Origin: Anammoximicrobium sp964645045
GTDB taxonomy: Bacteria > Planctomycetota > Planctomycetia > Pirellulales > Pirellulaceae
Length of the DNA: 64,000 bases
NCBI GenBank assembly: GCA_964645045.1
Contig: CAZXYZ010000013.1
Location: forward strand, 62,001-126,000
Direction of reading: 5' to 3'
Part shown: in pieces, positions 51,833 through 60,749 of the stretch
How positions within the stretch are numbered: the first letter of the stretch is position 1
How the letters are laid out: the number at the start of each line of letters is the position of its first letter
Notes under the pieces: model-generated
What the model saw: only the letters and a program-made list of their open reading frames with translations
Databases searched by the model: none
What the model was told of the DNA's origin: nothing
Position numbers and translations under genes: made by a program

Positions 51833-53146
51833 ATGAACGCACCAACCAACTCCACGCTTCGCACCGCCTGTTCCCGCCGGCAATTCCTGGCCGCCTCGGC
51901 CGCCGCTGGAGCGGTCTTGGGCACGTTGCCCCTGTCCCGCAGCGTCCATGCCGCCGGCAGCGACGTGATCAAGGTCGGCCTGATCGGCTGCGGCGGCCGG
52001 GGCAGCGGCGCGGCGGCAAATGCGATGAATGCCGGACCGGATGTCCGTTTGGTCGCGATGTCCGATATCTTCGAGGATCGCGTCAAATCCAGTCGCGATA
52101 ACCTGAAGAAGATGAAGCCGGAACAAGTGGCGGTGGACGACGAGCATTGCTTCGTCGGCTTCGACGCCTACCACAAGGTGATCGCCAGCGGCGTGGATGT
52201 CGTACTGATCGCGTGCGCGTCGAAATTCCATCCCACTTACCTGAAAGCCGCCGTGGAGGCGGGCAAACACGTATTCGTCGAGAAGCCGCACGCCATCGAC
52301 CCGCCCGGAATCCACGTCGTCCAGCAAGCGTGCGACGAAGCGCAGAAGAAAAACCTGTGCCTCGTCTCCGGCTTGTGCTGGCGTTATGACAAGGGCGTCC
52401 AGGAGACCATCAAGCGCGTCCTGGATGGCGCGATCGGCGATCTGGTCGCGATCCAGGAAACGTACATGCGTTCGACGTATCGCAACATCGAGCGTCAGCC
52501 GGGATGGAGCGAATTGGAGTACCAGTTCCGCAACTGGTACCACTTCCGCTGGCTGTCCGGCGACGACGGCCCGCAGTCGCTGCTGCACAGCATCGACAAA
52601 GGCGCCTGGGCGTTGCGCGAAGAAACGCCCGTCAAGGCGTTCGGCTCCGGCGGCCGGTCGTCCGGTTTCGGCCCGGTCTACGGCGACGTGTTCGACCATC
52701 AGGCGGTGGTCTTCGAGTACGCCAACGGCGTGCGGATGTACGCCAATGTCCGGGCTCAAGACGGCTGTTACAGCGAAGTCTCGGACACATTTCTGGGGAC
52801 CAAGGGCCGCTGCGACGTGCTGAAAAACCGCATCGAAGGCGAGACGACGTGGCAGTACGACGGCCCAAAGTCAAACATGTACGATGCCGAGCACGTGGTG
52901 CTGTTCGACGCGGTGAGGGCCGGCCAGCCGGTCAATGACGGCGTGCGCATGGTCCGCAGCACGATGCTGTCGCTGTTGGGACAGATGGTCTGCTACACCG
53001 GCCAGCAGATGACGTGGGACCAGGCGCTAAACTCGCCGTGGCGGGCCGGCCCGGAGGCGGTCAGCTGGGACATGGAACCGCCGGCCAAGGCCGACGCCAG
53101 CGGCATCTATCCCGTGCCGATTCCGGGGATCACCAAGCTGGCGTAG
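51833..53146 (+). CDS. Gfo/Idh/MocA-family oxidoreductase with Tat leader
   Basis: A 437-residue protein. CAGGAG about 8 bases upstream supports ATG 51833. The leader ACSRRQFLAASAAAGAVLGT has twin arginines. Then come the Rossmann fold VIKVGLIGCGGRGSGAAANA, VRLVAMSDIF, and the catalytic HVFVEKPHAID with the intact EKP. The C-terminal domain has WHFRWLSGDDGPQSLLHSID-like sequence (LSGGDI/DQ loop) and VVFEYANGVRMYANVRAQDG. This is the third exported member in the window and the closest to the consensus. A strong terminator follows. Confidence 0.92.
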   Translation: MNAPTNSTLRTACSRRQFLAASAAAGAVLGTLPLSRSVHAAGSDVIKVGLIGCGGRGSGAAANAMNAGPDVRLVAMSDIFEDRVKSSRDNLKKMKPEQVAVDDEHCFVGFDAYHKVIASGVDVVLIACASKFHPTYLKAAVEAGKHVFVEKPHAIDPPGIHVVQQACDEAQKKNLCLVSGLCWRYDKGVQETIKRVLDGAIGDLVAIQETYMRSTYRNIERQPGWSELEYQFRNWYHFRWLSGDDGPQSLLHSIDKGAWALREETPVKAFGSGGRSSGFGPVYGDVFDHQAVVFEYANGVRMYANVRAQDGCYSEVSDTFLGTKGRCDVLKNRIEGETTWQYDGPKSNMYDAEHVVLFDAVRAGQPVNDGVRMVRSTMLSLLGQMVCYTGQQMTWDQALNSPWRAGPEAVSWDMEPPAKADASGIYPVPIPGITKLA

Positions 53147-53173
53147 GACCGTCGTTGGATCGCGAAAGGCGAA

Positions 53174-53199
53174 CGGCGGGCGTGAGCCCGCCGGTTTTT
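53174..53199 (+). terminator. Intrinsic terminator after the Gfo/Idh/MocA gene
   Basis: An 8-bp GC stem, CGGCGGGC pairing with GCCCGCCG around a GTGA loop, is followed by GTTTTTC. It starts 28 bases after the stop at 53146. Part of the same sequence recurs inverted near 53290-53320 (CACCGGTGGGCTCACGCC), so it may also serve transcription coming from the other strand. Confidence 0.75.
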
Positions 53200-53300
53200 C
53201 GCGTGCCCGCTCGTTTGTGCAAGGGGCTCGCCTCATCACCGTCAGGGAAGCCCCACGGACAGTCGGGGAACGGCCCGCAGAGATCGTCACACCGGTGGGC

Positions 53301-54008
53301 TCACGCCGCACCGTTCGCCACGCTGGCGACAAAGGCCGCATGTTCGAGGCTGGCGAGGCCTTGCTGGAGCACCTGGAGGACCCGTGCCAAGTCGCCGCGG
53401 ACGACGGCGGCAGGCTCCAGCCAGAGCCCCGGAAAAACCTCGCTCCGATAGATTCCGTCGGCTGGCGCCAGCGGTTCGAACCGTCCGCTGCGGAGCACCA
53501 ACCAGTCGACGGCTTAGTCCCATACCCGCCAGACCACGTACTCGCGCACGCCATTTCTGCGGTAGGCGTTCAGCTTTTCGTGCAGGTCGTAGCTCGCACT
53601 GCTGGCCGCAACTTCGACGATCAACTCCGGAGCGCCCGTGACGTAACCGTCGACCAGCCGGGCTTGCCCCCCGCACTCGGGCAGCAGCCGCAAGTAGCCG
53701 TCCGGCTGCGGTTCGTTGTCCAGGTCCAACCGCAGCGTCGCATTGTCACCTCCCCGGACCTGCGGCGTATGCGCGCGGTAGACAAACAGCCAGCCGTTCA
53801 AGTCAAAATGCGGTTCGCCATGATCTTCGGCGGAAACGGGGGACGGCATGTAGACGACTCCTTCGATCAATTCTGCCTTGTGGACGGCGGGCATGGCCCG
53901 GTAGCGGCGTTCGAATTCGTCGCGCGTCAGGTGGTCGCCGCTGCGCAACGGCGGAAGCCGCCGCGCCGAGGTGCGTGGGGCTGTTTCTTCGATGCTGAGT
54001 GTGGTCAT
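53301..54008 (-). pseudogene. Uma2-family (DUF820) gene with an in-frame stop
   Basis: From 54008 the frame encodes a Uma2 protein: HLTRDEFERRYRAMPAVHKA, ELIEGVVYMPSPVSAEDHGE, PQPDGYLRLLPECGG, APELIVEVAASSASYDLHEK and REYVVWRVWD. A TAA (53514-53516) follows, and the same frame then continues AVDWLVLRSGRFEPLAPADG, IYRSEVFPGLWLEPAAVVRG to 53301. The part after the stop is the regular C-terminal region of the longer Uma2 type (about 235 residues). The single lesion is a nonsense codon. The 164-residue product up to the stop still contains the presumed catalytic Asp, Glu and Lys, so it could retain some activity. Confidence 0.82.
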
Positions 54009-54131
54009 GAGATACCCCCCTTCGGCGAACCGAAACGCCGGACAGCGCTTTCTCCTGCCGTGGCTCCTCTCTCCATTCTCTCGCCACCGTCCGCGGAACT
54101 CAAGTGGTCAGGTCAGTTGCCCGACATCAGG

Positions 54132-54875
54132 TCAGTTGCCCTTCCCTTCGATCGCCTCCCGCCACACCTCCGGAACATTCCGGTAGGCGGCCATGTAGGT
54201 TTGTTCCAGCGGGACGTCAATGTACCAACCGGGTTGCAGAAACAGCGGCATGTCGGGCAACACCGAACCGACCGCGGCCGGTTCGACATAGGCGCAGGGC
54301 GGCGTGTCGGCTTCGTAGGCGACCAGCGTCAGCGGCTTGTCCACCGGTAGTTCGTACGGTCCATGACCGACCTCGTCCCAAACCGCTCCGTGAATGCCAT
54401 TCGGATCACGGACTGCCGGCGGGTGCAGGTCGATCACCAGCAGATGGTAGCCTTGTTGAAGCGCCGCGACGACTTTGTCGACGAAAGCCTGCAACGACGA
54501 GCGGCGGTCTTTGTTGCCCGCCGACAGGATCTCCACCAGCGCCACGATCTGATGGTCCTCGCGGTAACGAATGACCAGCGTCCGCCGCCGCAGCGCGTAG
54601 CTTGCGGTCTCGTCGATCGTCATTCTTGCACTGACTCTGGGCGGCGCGTCGGCCACGGCGGTCATGCCACGCGCCTGTTGCGGCCGAGACCGCGGGCGAT
54701 CCATCTTGAGCGTCAGTACGTCCGGTTGGACCGGTCCGGCATATTGCTCCGAGATGGCGTAGAAGTCCGGTGGGAGCAGGCCGTCGTTGAGCGCATTTTT
54801 CAGTTCCACGATCCACGTATTGTGGAAATCGTGAAAGATCCCCGCGCTCACGCGTTGCCAATCGTGAACAGGCAT
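54132..54875 (-). CDS. DUF4058 family protein
   Basis: A 247-residue protein of DUF4058, a family common in planctomycetes and cyanobacteria. The opening MPVHDWQRVSAGIFHDFHNT, WIVELKNALNDGLLPPDFYA and the later TLVIRYREDHQIVALVEILS, AGNKDRRSSLQAFVDKVVAA are typical. The VEILS..NK segment resembles a PD-(D/E)XK-like nuclease core (Glu and Lys), but no activity has been established as far as I know. No signal peptide. It neighbours a Uma2 gene, another family of the same probable fold. Confidence 0.88.
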   Translation of the reverse strand: MPVHDWQRVSAGIFHDFHNTWIVELKNALNDGLLPPDFYAISEQYAGPVQPDVLTLKMDRPRSRPQQARGMTAVADAPPRVSARMTIDETASYALRRRTLVIRYREDHQIVALVEILSAGNKDRRSSLQAFVDKVVAALQQGYHLLVIDLHPPAVRDPNGIHGAVWDEVGHGPYELPVDKPLTLVAYEADTPPCAYVEPAAVGSVLPDMPLFLQPGWYIDVPLEQTYMAAYRNVPEVWREAIEGKGN

Positions 54876-55028
54876 GGTTCTCGCCCTCGAATGGTTTCTT
54901 GTACCAGGTGGAACGTAACTTCGCGCTACCCGCCACAGCTTTTGCCTTCGCCATTTTCATCTTGGACGCTCGGGTCATCAAGCGGTTGGCGAGGAACCGG
55001 AGCGCATTGATTTTGGCGGGGAGCCGCG

Positions 55029-55424
55029 TCAGCCCCCGCCGCCGGGCGCCGGCAGCGGGTGTTCCTCGATCAGGTAGTCGCGGACCAGGCAGCCTCCGAT
55101 CAGGTGCTCTTGAATGATCCGTTCGAGCACGGGAGGATCGCATTGGCCGTACCAGGCACCTTCCGGGTAGACGACCGCCACGGGGCCGCCGACGCAAATC
55201 CGCAGGCAGTTGGCCTTGGTGCGGTACACGCCGCCGGCGCCCGTCAGGCCGAGTTCCTCCAGCCGGCGCTTGAGATAATTCCAGGCGGCCAGCGAGCGTT
55301 CTTTGTCGCAGCACTTGGGCGTCGTCTGGTCGCAGCACAGGAAGATGTGGCGGCGAATCTCGCCGACGTGCTTCTGCTCAGCGGCGCGGCGCTGGACGGT
55401 CAAGGTGGATTCTGGTTCGGTCAT
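55029..55424 (-). CDS. Thioredoxin-like [2Fe-2S] ferredoxin
   Basis: A 131-residue protein of the thioredoxin-like ferredoxin family (as in the NuoE C-domain or Aquifex Fd4). HIFLCCDQTTPKCCDKERSL supplies the first cysteines and YRTKANCLRICVGGPVAVVY the second pair, matching C-x(8-12)-C...C-x3-C. The ending YPEGAWYGQCDPPVLERIIQ EHL is also typical. Its ATG (55424) overlaps the stop of the TAXI-type gene (ATGA), so the two are translationally coupled, which is an unusual pairing. Confidence 0.9.
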   Translation of the reverse strand: MTEPESTLTVQRRAAEQKHVGEIRRHIFLCCDQTTPKCCDKERSLAAWNYLKRRLEELGLTGAGGVYRTKANCLRICVGGPVAVVYPEGAWYGQCDPPVLERIIQEHLIGGCLVRDYLIEEHPLPAPGGGG

Positions 55425-56869
55425 GAATCTTGCTCCGCAACGGTTGGTTCGGGCGGCGGTGGCGCGGCGGGCGGCGCCAGCGCGATCGACGCATGCATGA
55501 TTTTGGTCTGAATGTTCAGCTTCATGCGGTCGGACCGTTCGTAGATGACGTCCAGGAGGTTGCTGTACAACAGCGACGAATTCTCTTGCGAGTAGTAACC
55601 GCCGATCACGCTGATCAGGCCCAGCAAGTCGCTGCAGGTCGACAAGTACAGCAGATTCTCCCGACGCCGGTCGTTGCACGCAAGGCCCAGCACGTCCTTG
55701 TCGCTCTGGTGCATGCTGATCAAGCTGATCAGCGTGTTCAATTCGTGGAACCTGCGGCGGTAGGTCGTGATCTCCAGTCCCAGCAGGGCCAGGAACGCCA
55801 AGCCGATGTAGACCAGCACGCTGAGGAACGCCTCTAAACCTTGCAGAACCGCGGCCGCGTCTTCCAAGGTCGGTTCGTAGCCCCGTTCGGACAACGTATT
55901 AACGTCCGTGTCCAGCAGATGCGCGGCAGCGGCCAGCAACCGCGGGGTCAAACCGCGGCCCGCGACCAGGTACGTGGCGACGGCGTAGGTGGCGACCGCC
56001 CGCTCGGGGACCGGCGGCTGTTGGTTCAGGTAGCCGGTGGGAATTTCCGCCGCCCGCAGGTAGTCCAGCGCAACCGCGTGTGCGCCGATATCGGGCGAAG
56101 TTAAGCGGAAGCCCGCTGCCGCCAGCCGCTCCGCCGCTTCCAACGTCTTGTCCTCTGCGATGTCTTTGATCACGAACACCGCGTCGATGCCGGCGGGGAT
56201 CCGATAGGCAGGGTCCGCATTGAACGGCCGCCAGTCGTGAACAAACTGCACTTGGCCGTCGATGTCCCACATGTGCGCGAACACTTGCGCGACGGAATGG
56301 CTGCCCTGGCCCGGGGCCGAGGTTAGCACCCGTCGGATGTCCCGGGGATGGTTCGCACCCTGACGGACAAAATACAGCACCAATTCGGAACTGGGATTCT
56401 GGCGGCGAGGCAGATCGTCGGGAACCGGAATCCCGCCCTGAATGAACGCCAGGTCGACCTGATTGTTCAGCAGCACCTGCAGGCTTTCCTGCGAGCCTTC
56501 GGTCAGCGTTTTCTCGAACCGGACGCGGCCGCTGTGCGCCAGCCGCTCGTGCAATTGCAGCGCATCTTCCCTGGGCAACGCAATGCGGAGCGTCGCGACG
56601 TGAAAGAAATTCCAATAGATCCAAACCGCGAACAACAGCAGGGCGACCGCTGCAAAGGCGGCCGGCAGGCGGTGCAGGCCCCAGGGGCGGCGCAGCGCGC
56701 GGGCCACGCGTTTGGCCTCGTGGGCCGCCTCGGCGATGCCCTGAGCCGCGCGGATGATGCCCCCGTGACTGGGCAATTCCCGCCGGACCTGTTCTGCCAA
56801 ATGCTCCGCGCGCTGGATCACCGGATCGATATCCAGCCGCAACAAGCGGTGGGGCGTTTTGGCGTTCAT
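55421..56869 (-). CDS. TAXI-type TRAP solute-binding protein, membrane-anchored
   Basis: A 482-residue protein. An N-terminal cytoplasmic segment of about 75 residues leads to a membrane helix (AAFAAVALLLFAVWIYWNFF). The TAXI-type binding domain follows (LRIALPREDALQLHERLA, EGSQESLQVLLNNQVDLAFI, DAVFVIKDIAEDKTLEAAER, RGLTPRLLAAAAHLL), and a second helix near residue 385 (LSVLVYIGLAFLALLGLEIT) returns the chain to the cytoplasm with a helical tail of about 90 residues. Classic TAXI proteins are free periplasmic receptors for TRAP transporters; this one has two anchors and no TRAP permease gene beside it. A sensory role is possible. Confidence 0.85.
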   Translation of the reverse strand: MNAKTPHRLLRLDIDPVIQRAEHLAEQVRRELPSHGGIIRAAQGIAEAAHEAKRVARALRRPWGLHRLPAAFAAVALLLFAVWIYWNFFHVATLRIALPREDALQLHERLAHSGRVRFEKTLTEGSQESLQVLLNNQVDLAFIQGGIPVPDDLPRRQNPSSELVLYFVRQGANHPRDIRRVLTSAPGQGSHSVAQVFAHMWDIDGQVQFVHDWRPFNADPAYRIPAGIDAVFVIKDIAEDKTLEAAERLAAAGFRLTSPDIGAHAVALDYLRAAEIPTGYLNQQPPVPERAVATYAVATYLVAGRGLTPRLLAAAAHLLDTDVNTLSERGYEPTLEDAAAVLQGLEAFLSVLVYIGLAFLALLGLEITTYRRRFHELNTLISLISMHQSDKDVLGLACNDRRRENLLYLSTCSDLLGLISVIGGYYSQENSSLLYSNLLDVIYERSDRMKLNIQTKIMHASIALAPPAAPPPPEPTVAEQDS

Positions 56870-57051
56870 CGGCGGCCTGCGGTCGGTTAGGAGAAAACGG
56901 ACAGGGAGCTTGGGAATCCCTTCGGGGCGAGCCCGATGCGATTGGTCCCGTACCGTCGATTCTGGCGCCGGGCGGCCGGACGTCAAGGGGGTGGGGGCTC
57001 CGGCTTGTGGCACCCAACCCTGCGGGATGTTGATTTACGGGAGCCAACCTA
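56870..57051. other. Gap before the helicase gene, first part
   Basis: About 180 bases containing the promoter side of the TAXI-type gene. No gene is seen. The remainder of the gap up to the helicase start is filled by two palindromic repeats. Confidence 0.4.
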
Positions 57052-57146
57052 CGTGGGATAGGCTTCCAGTCTGTCAAGATTGCCCAGTTACAGGTGACCA
57101 TTTCTGCGTCGTTTTTCCATTCGACAGGCTGGAAGCCTATCCCACG
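57052..57146. repeat. Inverted repeat, family D-related (95 bp)
   Basis: CGTGGGATAGGCTTCCAGTC at the left pairs with GACAGGCTGGAAGCCTATCC then CACG at the right, around a 45-base loop. The GCTTCCAG/CTGGAAGC core is shared with the element at 34433-34492. Confidence 0.85.
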
Positions 57147-57166
57147 ATTTAATCAACAGCCCGCCT

Positions 57167-57240
57167 GTTGGAGTGTACGCTTCAGCGTGTCTGGCGGGCG
57201 AGGCCCGTCCAAAAAGGCACGCTAAAGCGTGGACTCCAAC
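57167..57240. repeat. Inverted repeat, family A copy 4
   Basis: GTTGGAGTGTACGCTTCAGC at the left and CACGCTAAAGCGTGGACTCC then AAC at the right pair around the loop GGCGGGCGAGGCCCGTCC. It lies 20 bases after the family D element and 74 bases before the helicase start. Confidence 0.88.
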
Positions 57241-57313
57241 GGAATGAGCCGCTCGCCTGGGGTCGCTCGACCGTCCCTACCCAATGCCGGCAGTCATCTG
57301 CTATTCTGACGGC

Positions 57314-59353
57314 ATGGCACTGACCTCTGCAGATATTCTTGGCCCCGGCGGGCTGATCGCTAAGAAGCTGCCGAACTACGAACACCGCGACCAACAGCTG
57401 AAAATGGCCGACGCGGTCGCGGCGGCGCTGCGCGACGGCAGGCATCTGGTCGCCGAAGCGGGCACGGGAGTGGGCAAGAGTTTTGCCTATCTGGTCCCGG
57501 CGATCCTGGCCGTGGCAGATGACCCGGGCGGACTCGAACGGCCGAGTGGCAAGGACGACCAAGGCCCCAAACGGCTGAAGAAGATCGTCGTTTCGACCCA
57601 TACGATCAGCTTGCAGGAGCAACTGCTGCACAAGGACTTGCCGCTGCTGAACGCCGTTATCCCGTTGGAGTTCACGGCCGTTTTGGTCAAGGGCCGCCAC
57701 AACTACGTCAGCTTGCGGCGGCTGGACTCGGCCCTGTCGCGGGCCGGCAGTTTGTTCAGCACGGAAGAGGAACTGGAGCAGCTGCGTTCGCTGCGGTCCT
57801 GGTCCAAGACCACTACGGACGGCTCGTTGAGCGATCTGCCAACTCGGCCGCCGGGATCGGTCTGGGATGAAGCGGCCAGCGACAGCGGGAATTGCCTGGG
57901 AAAGAAATGCCCGACGTACAAGGAGTGCTTCTACTATCAGGCCCGGCGGCGCGTGTTCAACACCCAAATCCTGGTCGTGAACCATGCCTTGTTTTTCAGC
58001 GATCTGGCGTTGCGGCGGTCCGGGGCGAGTATTTTGCCGAAGTACGACGCCGTGATCTTTGACGAAGCGCATACGCTCGAAGGGGTGGCCGCCGACCATC
58101 TGGGGATCCGTGTGTCGTCGGGTCAAATCCAATACATTCTGAACAAGCTGTACAACGACCGCTCGAACAAAGGGCTGTTGGTCCACCATCGCTGCGGCGA
58201 GGAGCAGCGGCAGACGCTGCGCTGTTCCCAATTGGCGGACGACTTTTTCCGCGACATCCACAACTGGCTGGGCGAGCAGACGCAGACCAACGGCCGCGTC
58301 CACACACCGGAGATTGTGGGCAACCCGCTCAGCAAGGCGTTGGAAGAACTGGCGGCGATGCTCCGGCAGCGGAGCAGCAATCTGAAGGACGAGGCGCAGC
58401 GGCAGGATTTCGTTTCGGCCTTCGAGCGGCTGACGGCGTTGGCTGGCGAGATCGAGGTGTGGCTCGGGCACGGGATCCCGGAAGCGGTGTACTGGATCGA
58501 CGCTTCGCTGTCCCGCCGCAGCCGGCCGCAGATCAAGCTCGAGGCGGCCCCGATCGACGTCGGGCCGACGCTCCGCAAAGAGCTGTTCGAGTCCACGCAC
58601 AGCGTGATTCTGACCAGCGCGACCCTGTCGGTGGGCCGCCAGGGCTCGTTCGACTTCTTCAAGTCCCGCATCGGTTTAACGCAGGCGTCGGGCATCCGCC
58701 TAGGCAGTCCGTTCGACTATCGCCGCCAGGCCAAGCTGATCCTGGTCGACGGCATGCCGGACCCGACCGCGGACCGCGAACAATTTGACGCCCGCTGCGT
58801 GGCCTTGATCCGCCGCTACGTCGCCCGGACCGACGGCCGGGCCTTCGTGCTGTTCACCAGTTACGAAATGATGCGCCGCGCCGCCAGCGAACTGACCCCG
58901 TGGCTGACGCAGCAGGACCTGGCCCTGTACAGCCAGGCCGACGGCCTGCCGCGGCACGAGATGCTGCAACGGTTCAAGAACAACCCGCGCTCGGTACTGT
59001 TCGGCGCCGACAGCTTCTGGCAGGGCGTCGATGTGCCGGGCGACGCGCTGCAGAACGTGATCATCACCAAGCTGCCGTTCAGTGTGCCCGACCAGCCGCT
59101 GTTGCAGGCGCGGCTGGAGGCGATCCGGAAACGGGGGGGCAATCCGTTCATGGAGTACCAGGTCCCGGAGGCGGCCATCCGGCTGAAACAGGGCTTCGGC
59201 CGCCTGATCCGCAGCCAGCAAGACCGAGGGATCGTCGTGCTGCTCGATCCGCGCGTGCGGACCAAGCGATATGGCCAGATCCTGCTGGAATCGTTGCCGG
59301 AGTGCGAGGTCGTGATCGAACCGGCCTACAACACGGAGGACAGCGGCGGCTAG
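57314..59353 (+). CDS. DinG/XPD-type ATP-dependent DNA helicase
   Basis: A 679-residue superfamily 2 helicase of the Rad3/XPD/DinG group. Walker A is LVAEAGTGVGKSFAYLVP (about residues 45-62), motif Ia TISLQEQLL, the DEAH box YDAVIFDEAHTLEGV, and motifs IV-VI include FVLFTSYEMM, SFWQGVDVPGDALQNVII and QGFGRLIRSQQDRG. Of the four Cys that hold the [4Fe-4S] cluster in DinG and XPD, three are here (NCLGKKCPTYKEC, Cys194, Cys199, Cys205). The position of the first is Ser133 in the segment KGRHNYVSLRRL. ATG 57314 is chosen; a GTG or ATG further upstream would lie near the repeats. These helicases unwind 5'-to-3' and resolve R-loops and DNA structures. Confidence 0.92.
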   Translation: MALTSADILGPGGLIAKKLPNYEHRDQQLKMADAVAAALRDGRHLVAEAGTGVGKSFAYLVPAILAVADDPGGLERPSGKDDQGPKRLKKIVVSTHTISLQEQLLHKDLPLLNAVIPLEFTAVLVKGRHNYVSLRRLDSALSRAGSLFSTEEELEQLRSLRSWSKTTTDGSLSDLPTRPPGSVWDEAASDSGNCLGKKCPTYKECFYYQARRRVFNTQILVVNHALFFSDLALRRSGASILPKYDAVIFDEAHTLEGVAADHLGIRVSSGQIQYILNKLYNDRSNKGLLVHHRCGEEQRQTLRCSQLADDFFRDIHNWLGEQTQTNGRVHTPEIVGNPLSKALEELAAMLRQRSSNLKDEAQRQDFVSAFERLTALAGEIEVWLGHGIPEAVYWIDASLSRRSRPQIKLEAAPIDVGPTLRKELFESTHSVILTSATLSVGRQGSFDFFKSRIGLTQASGIRLGSPFDYRRQAKLILVDGMPDPTADREQFDARCVALIRRYVARTDGRAFVLFTSYEMMRRAASELTPWLTQQDLALYSQADGLPRHEMLQRFKNNPRSVLFGADSFWQGVDVPGDALQNVIITKLPFSVPDQPLLQARLEAIRKRGGNPFMEYQVPEAAIRLKQGFGRLIRSQQDRGIVVLLDPRVRTKRYGQILLESLPECEVVIEPAYNTEDSGG

Positions 59354-59387
59354 CGCCGTTCCGCTCACATAATTCTCGAGCGACGCG

Positions 59388-59822
59388 CTAAGACGCCCGG
59401 GCGTGGGGAATACGGTCCTGGGCGAGTTCCAGGCAGGTCTGGAGCGACTCGCGGTTCAACAAGTCCTGGGCTTCGTGTCGCGAGACCCAGCGGCGTTGGC
59501 GGACGGTCGCCTCGTCCCACTGGTCGTCGCACCCGGTCACTTCCATCAGCAGGGCCACGACCTTCTTGGTTTGGCCGTTCTTGTCGGTCGGGTAGCACAG
59601 GAGGGGCGTTCCCAGGATCCGGCCGTGCAACCCGGCTTCTTCCAGGGCTTCCTTCAGAGCCGTTTGCTCCGGCGTTTCGCCGGGGTCGATATAGCCTTTG
59701 GGAAACCCCCAGCGACCGGCCGAGGTCGTGATCAGGCAGAATTCGACACGATCGCCGAAGCGCCGGAAAGGCACCGCGCTGGCTTGATCGGGCAGGATGG
59801 GACGGCCGTTTTTTTGCGGCAT
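59388..59822 (-). CDS. Nudix hydrolase
   Basis: A 144-residue Nudix protein. The Nudix box reads GYIDPGETPEQTALKEALEE then AGL, close to GX5EX7REUXEEXGU with Lys for the Arg. The N-terminal SAVPFRRFGDRVEFCLITTS and WGFPKG belong to the diadenosine-polyphosphate/8-oxo-dGTP-type group. It would hydrolyse a nucleoside diphosphate linked to another group. It is convergent with the helicase gene. Confidence 0.93.
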   Translation of the reverse strand: MPQKNGRPILPDQASAVPFRRFGDRVEFCLITTSAGRWGFPKGYIDPGETPEQTALKEALEEAGLHGRILGTPLLCYPTDKNGQTKKVVALLMEVTGCDDQWDEATVRQRRWVSRHEAQDLLNRESLQTCLELAQDRIPHARAS

Positions 59823-60173
59823 GATCGGCAGTTCTTCAGCGGTTCAGGGCCGGGTGCGCCACACCTAATCTGGAACTCAATGCGGAATTATAGGCAGCCC
59901 CCGCTTTTAGGTCGAGAGCAATTTCCACGTTTTCGGAGATCCGGAGATTCGGAGATCTGGAAGCGAGCTTGACGCATCACGGGGGTTCTGAATAATTCGC
60001 CACCTGACGTGGGGCGTCTGCCGGGCCTCCGACGGCCGCAACGAGCCACAGAAGCCGGCAACGGCGAGCATCCATTCCCTTTGGTCAAGGATCAAACCCA
60101 TGCCACGAGGCGCGGCCGAAACGGTCTTTCGCTTCCTTCCTGCCAGCAGGGCTGCGGCCCGGGAGGCGGTGTG
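59823..60173. other. Intergenic gap before rfbC
   Basis: About 350 bases with no supported gene. A threefold near-repeat of CGGAGATC/T (about 59935-59960: CGGAGATCCGGAGATTCGGA) is the main feature. A minus-strand frame of 322 codons (59907-60875) covers the gap but runs antisense to rfbC and is rejected. The promoter of rfbC must lie here. Confidence 0.4.
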
Positions 60174-60749
60174 ATGCGGCGGATTGCGACGGCCCTGCCC
60201 GACGTAGCCCTGGTCGAACCTCAAGTCTTTGGCGACTCCCGCGGCTACTTTATGGAGACTTACAACGCCCGCGAGTTCGCGCGGTTGGGGGTGGATTCCC
60301 TCTTTGTCCAGGACAATCAATCGGGTTCGCAGCAAAGCGTGCTGCGGGGACTGCATTACCAACTGGGACGCCCCCAAGCCAAGCTGGTGCGAGTGGTCCG
60401 CGGCGAGGTCTTCGACGTGGCGGTGGATCTCCGCCGCGGCAGTCCTACCTTTGGACGTTGGGCTGGCGAGATCCTGAGCGAACAGAACCGGCGGATGCTG
60501 TTCATCCCGGAAGGGTTCGCGCATGGCTTCTACGTCCTCAGCGCGCAGGCCGAATTCGTCTACAAATGCTCCGAATACTACGCCCCGGAAGAAGAGCGGG
60601 GCGTGATTTGGAATGATCCCACCCTGGCAATCGCGTGGCCGATCCCCGCCGGTGTGATTCCGGTGTTGTCCGGCAAAGACAGCCGGTATCCGCGGCTGCA
60701 GGAAATGGCCGTCGAGGATCTGCCGGTCTACCAAAATGTGGACGCTTGA
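60174..60749 (+). CDS. rfbC: dTDP-4-dehydrorhamnose 3,5-epimerase
   Basis: A 191-residue RmlC/RfbC, which epimerises C3 and C5 of dTDP-4-keto-6-deoxyglucose in dTDP-L-rhamnose synthesis. Diagnostic motifs are VFGDSRGYFMETYNAREFAR, FVQDNQSGSQQSVLRGLHYQ (with the catalytic His), VFDVAVDLRRGSPTFGRW, MLFIPEGFAHGFYVLS and the late EFVYKCSEYYAPEEERGVIW. GGGAGG lies about 9 bases before ATG 60174. No rmlA, B or D gene is adjacent in this window. Confidence 0.96.
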   Translation: MRRIATALPDVALVEPQVFGDSRGYFMETYNAREFARLGVDSLFVQDNQSGSQQSVLRGLHYQLGRPQAKLVRVVRGEVFDVAVDLRRGSPTFGRWAGEILSEQNRRMLFIPEGFAHGFYVLSAQAEFVYKCSEYYAPEEERGVIWNDPTLAIAWPIPAGVIPVLSGKDSRYPRLQEMAVEDLPVYQNVDA

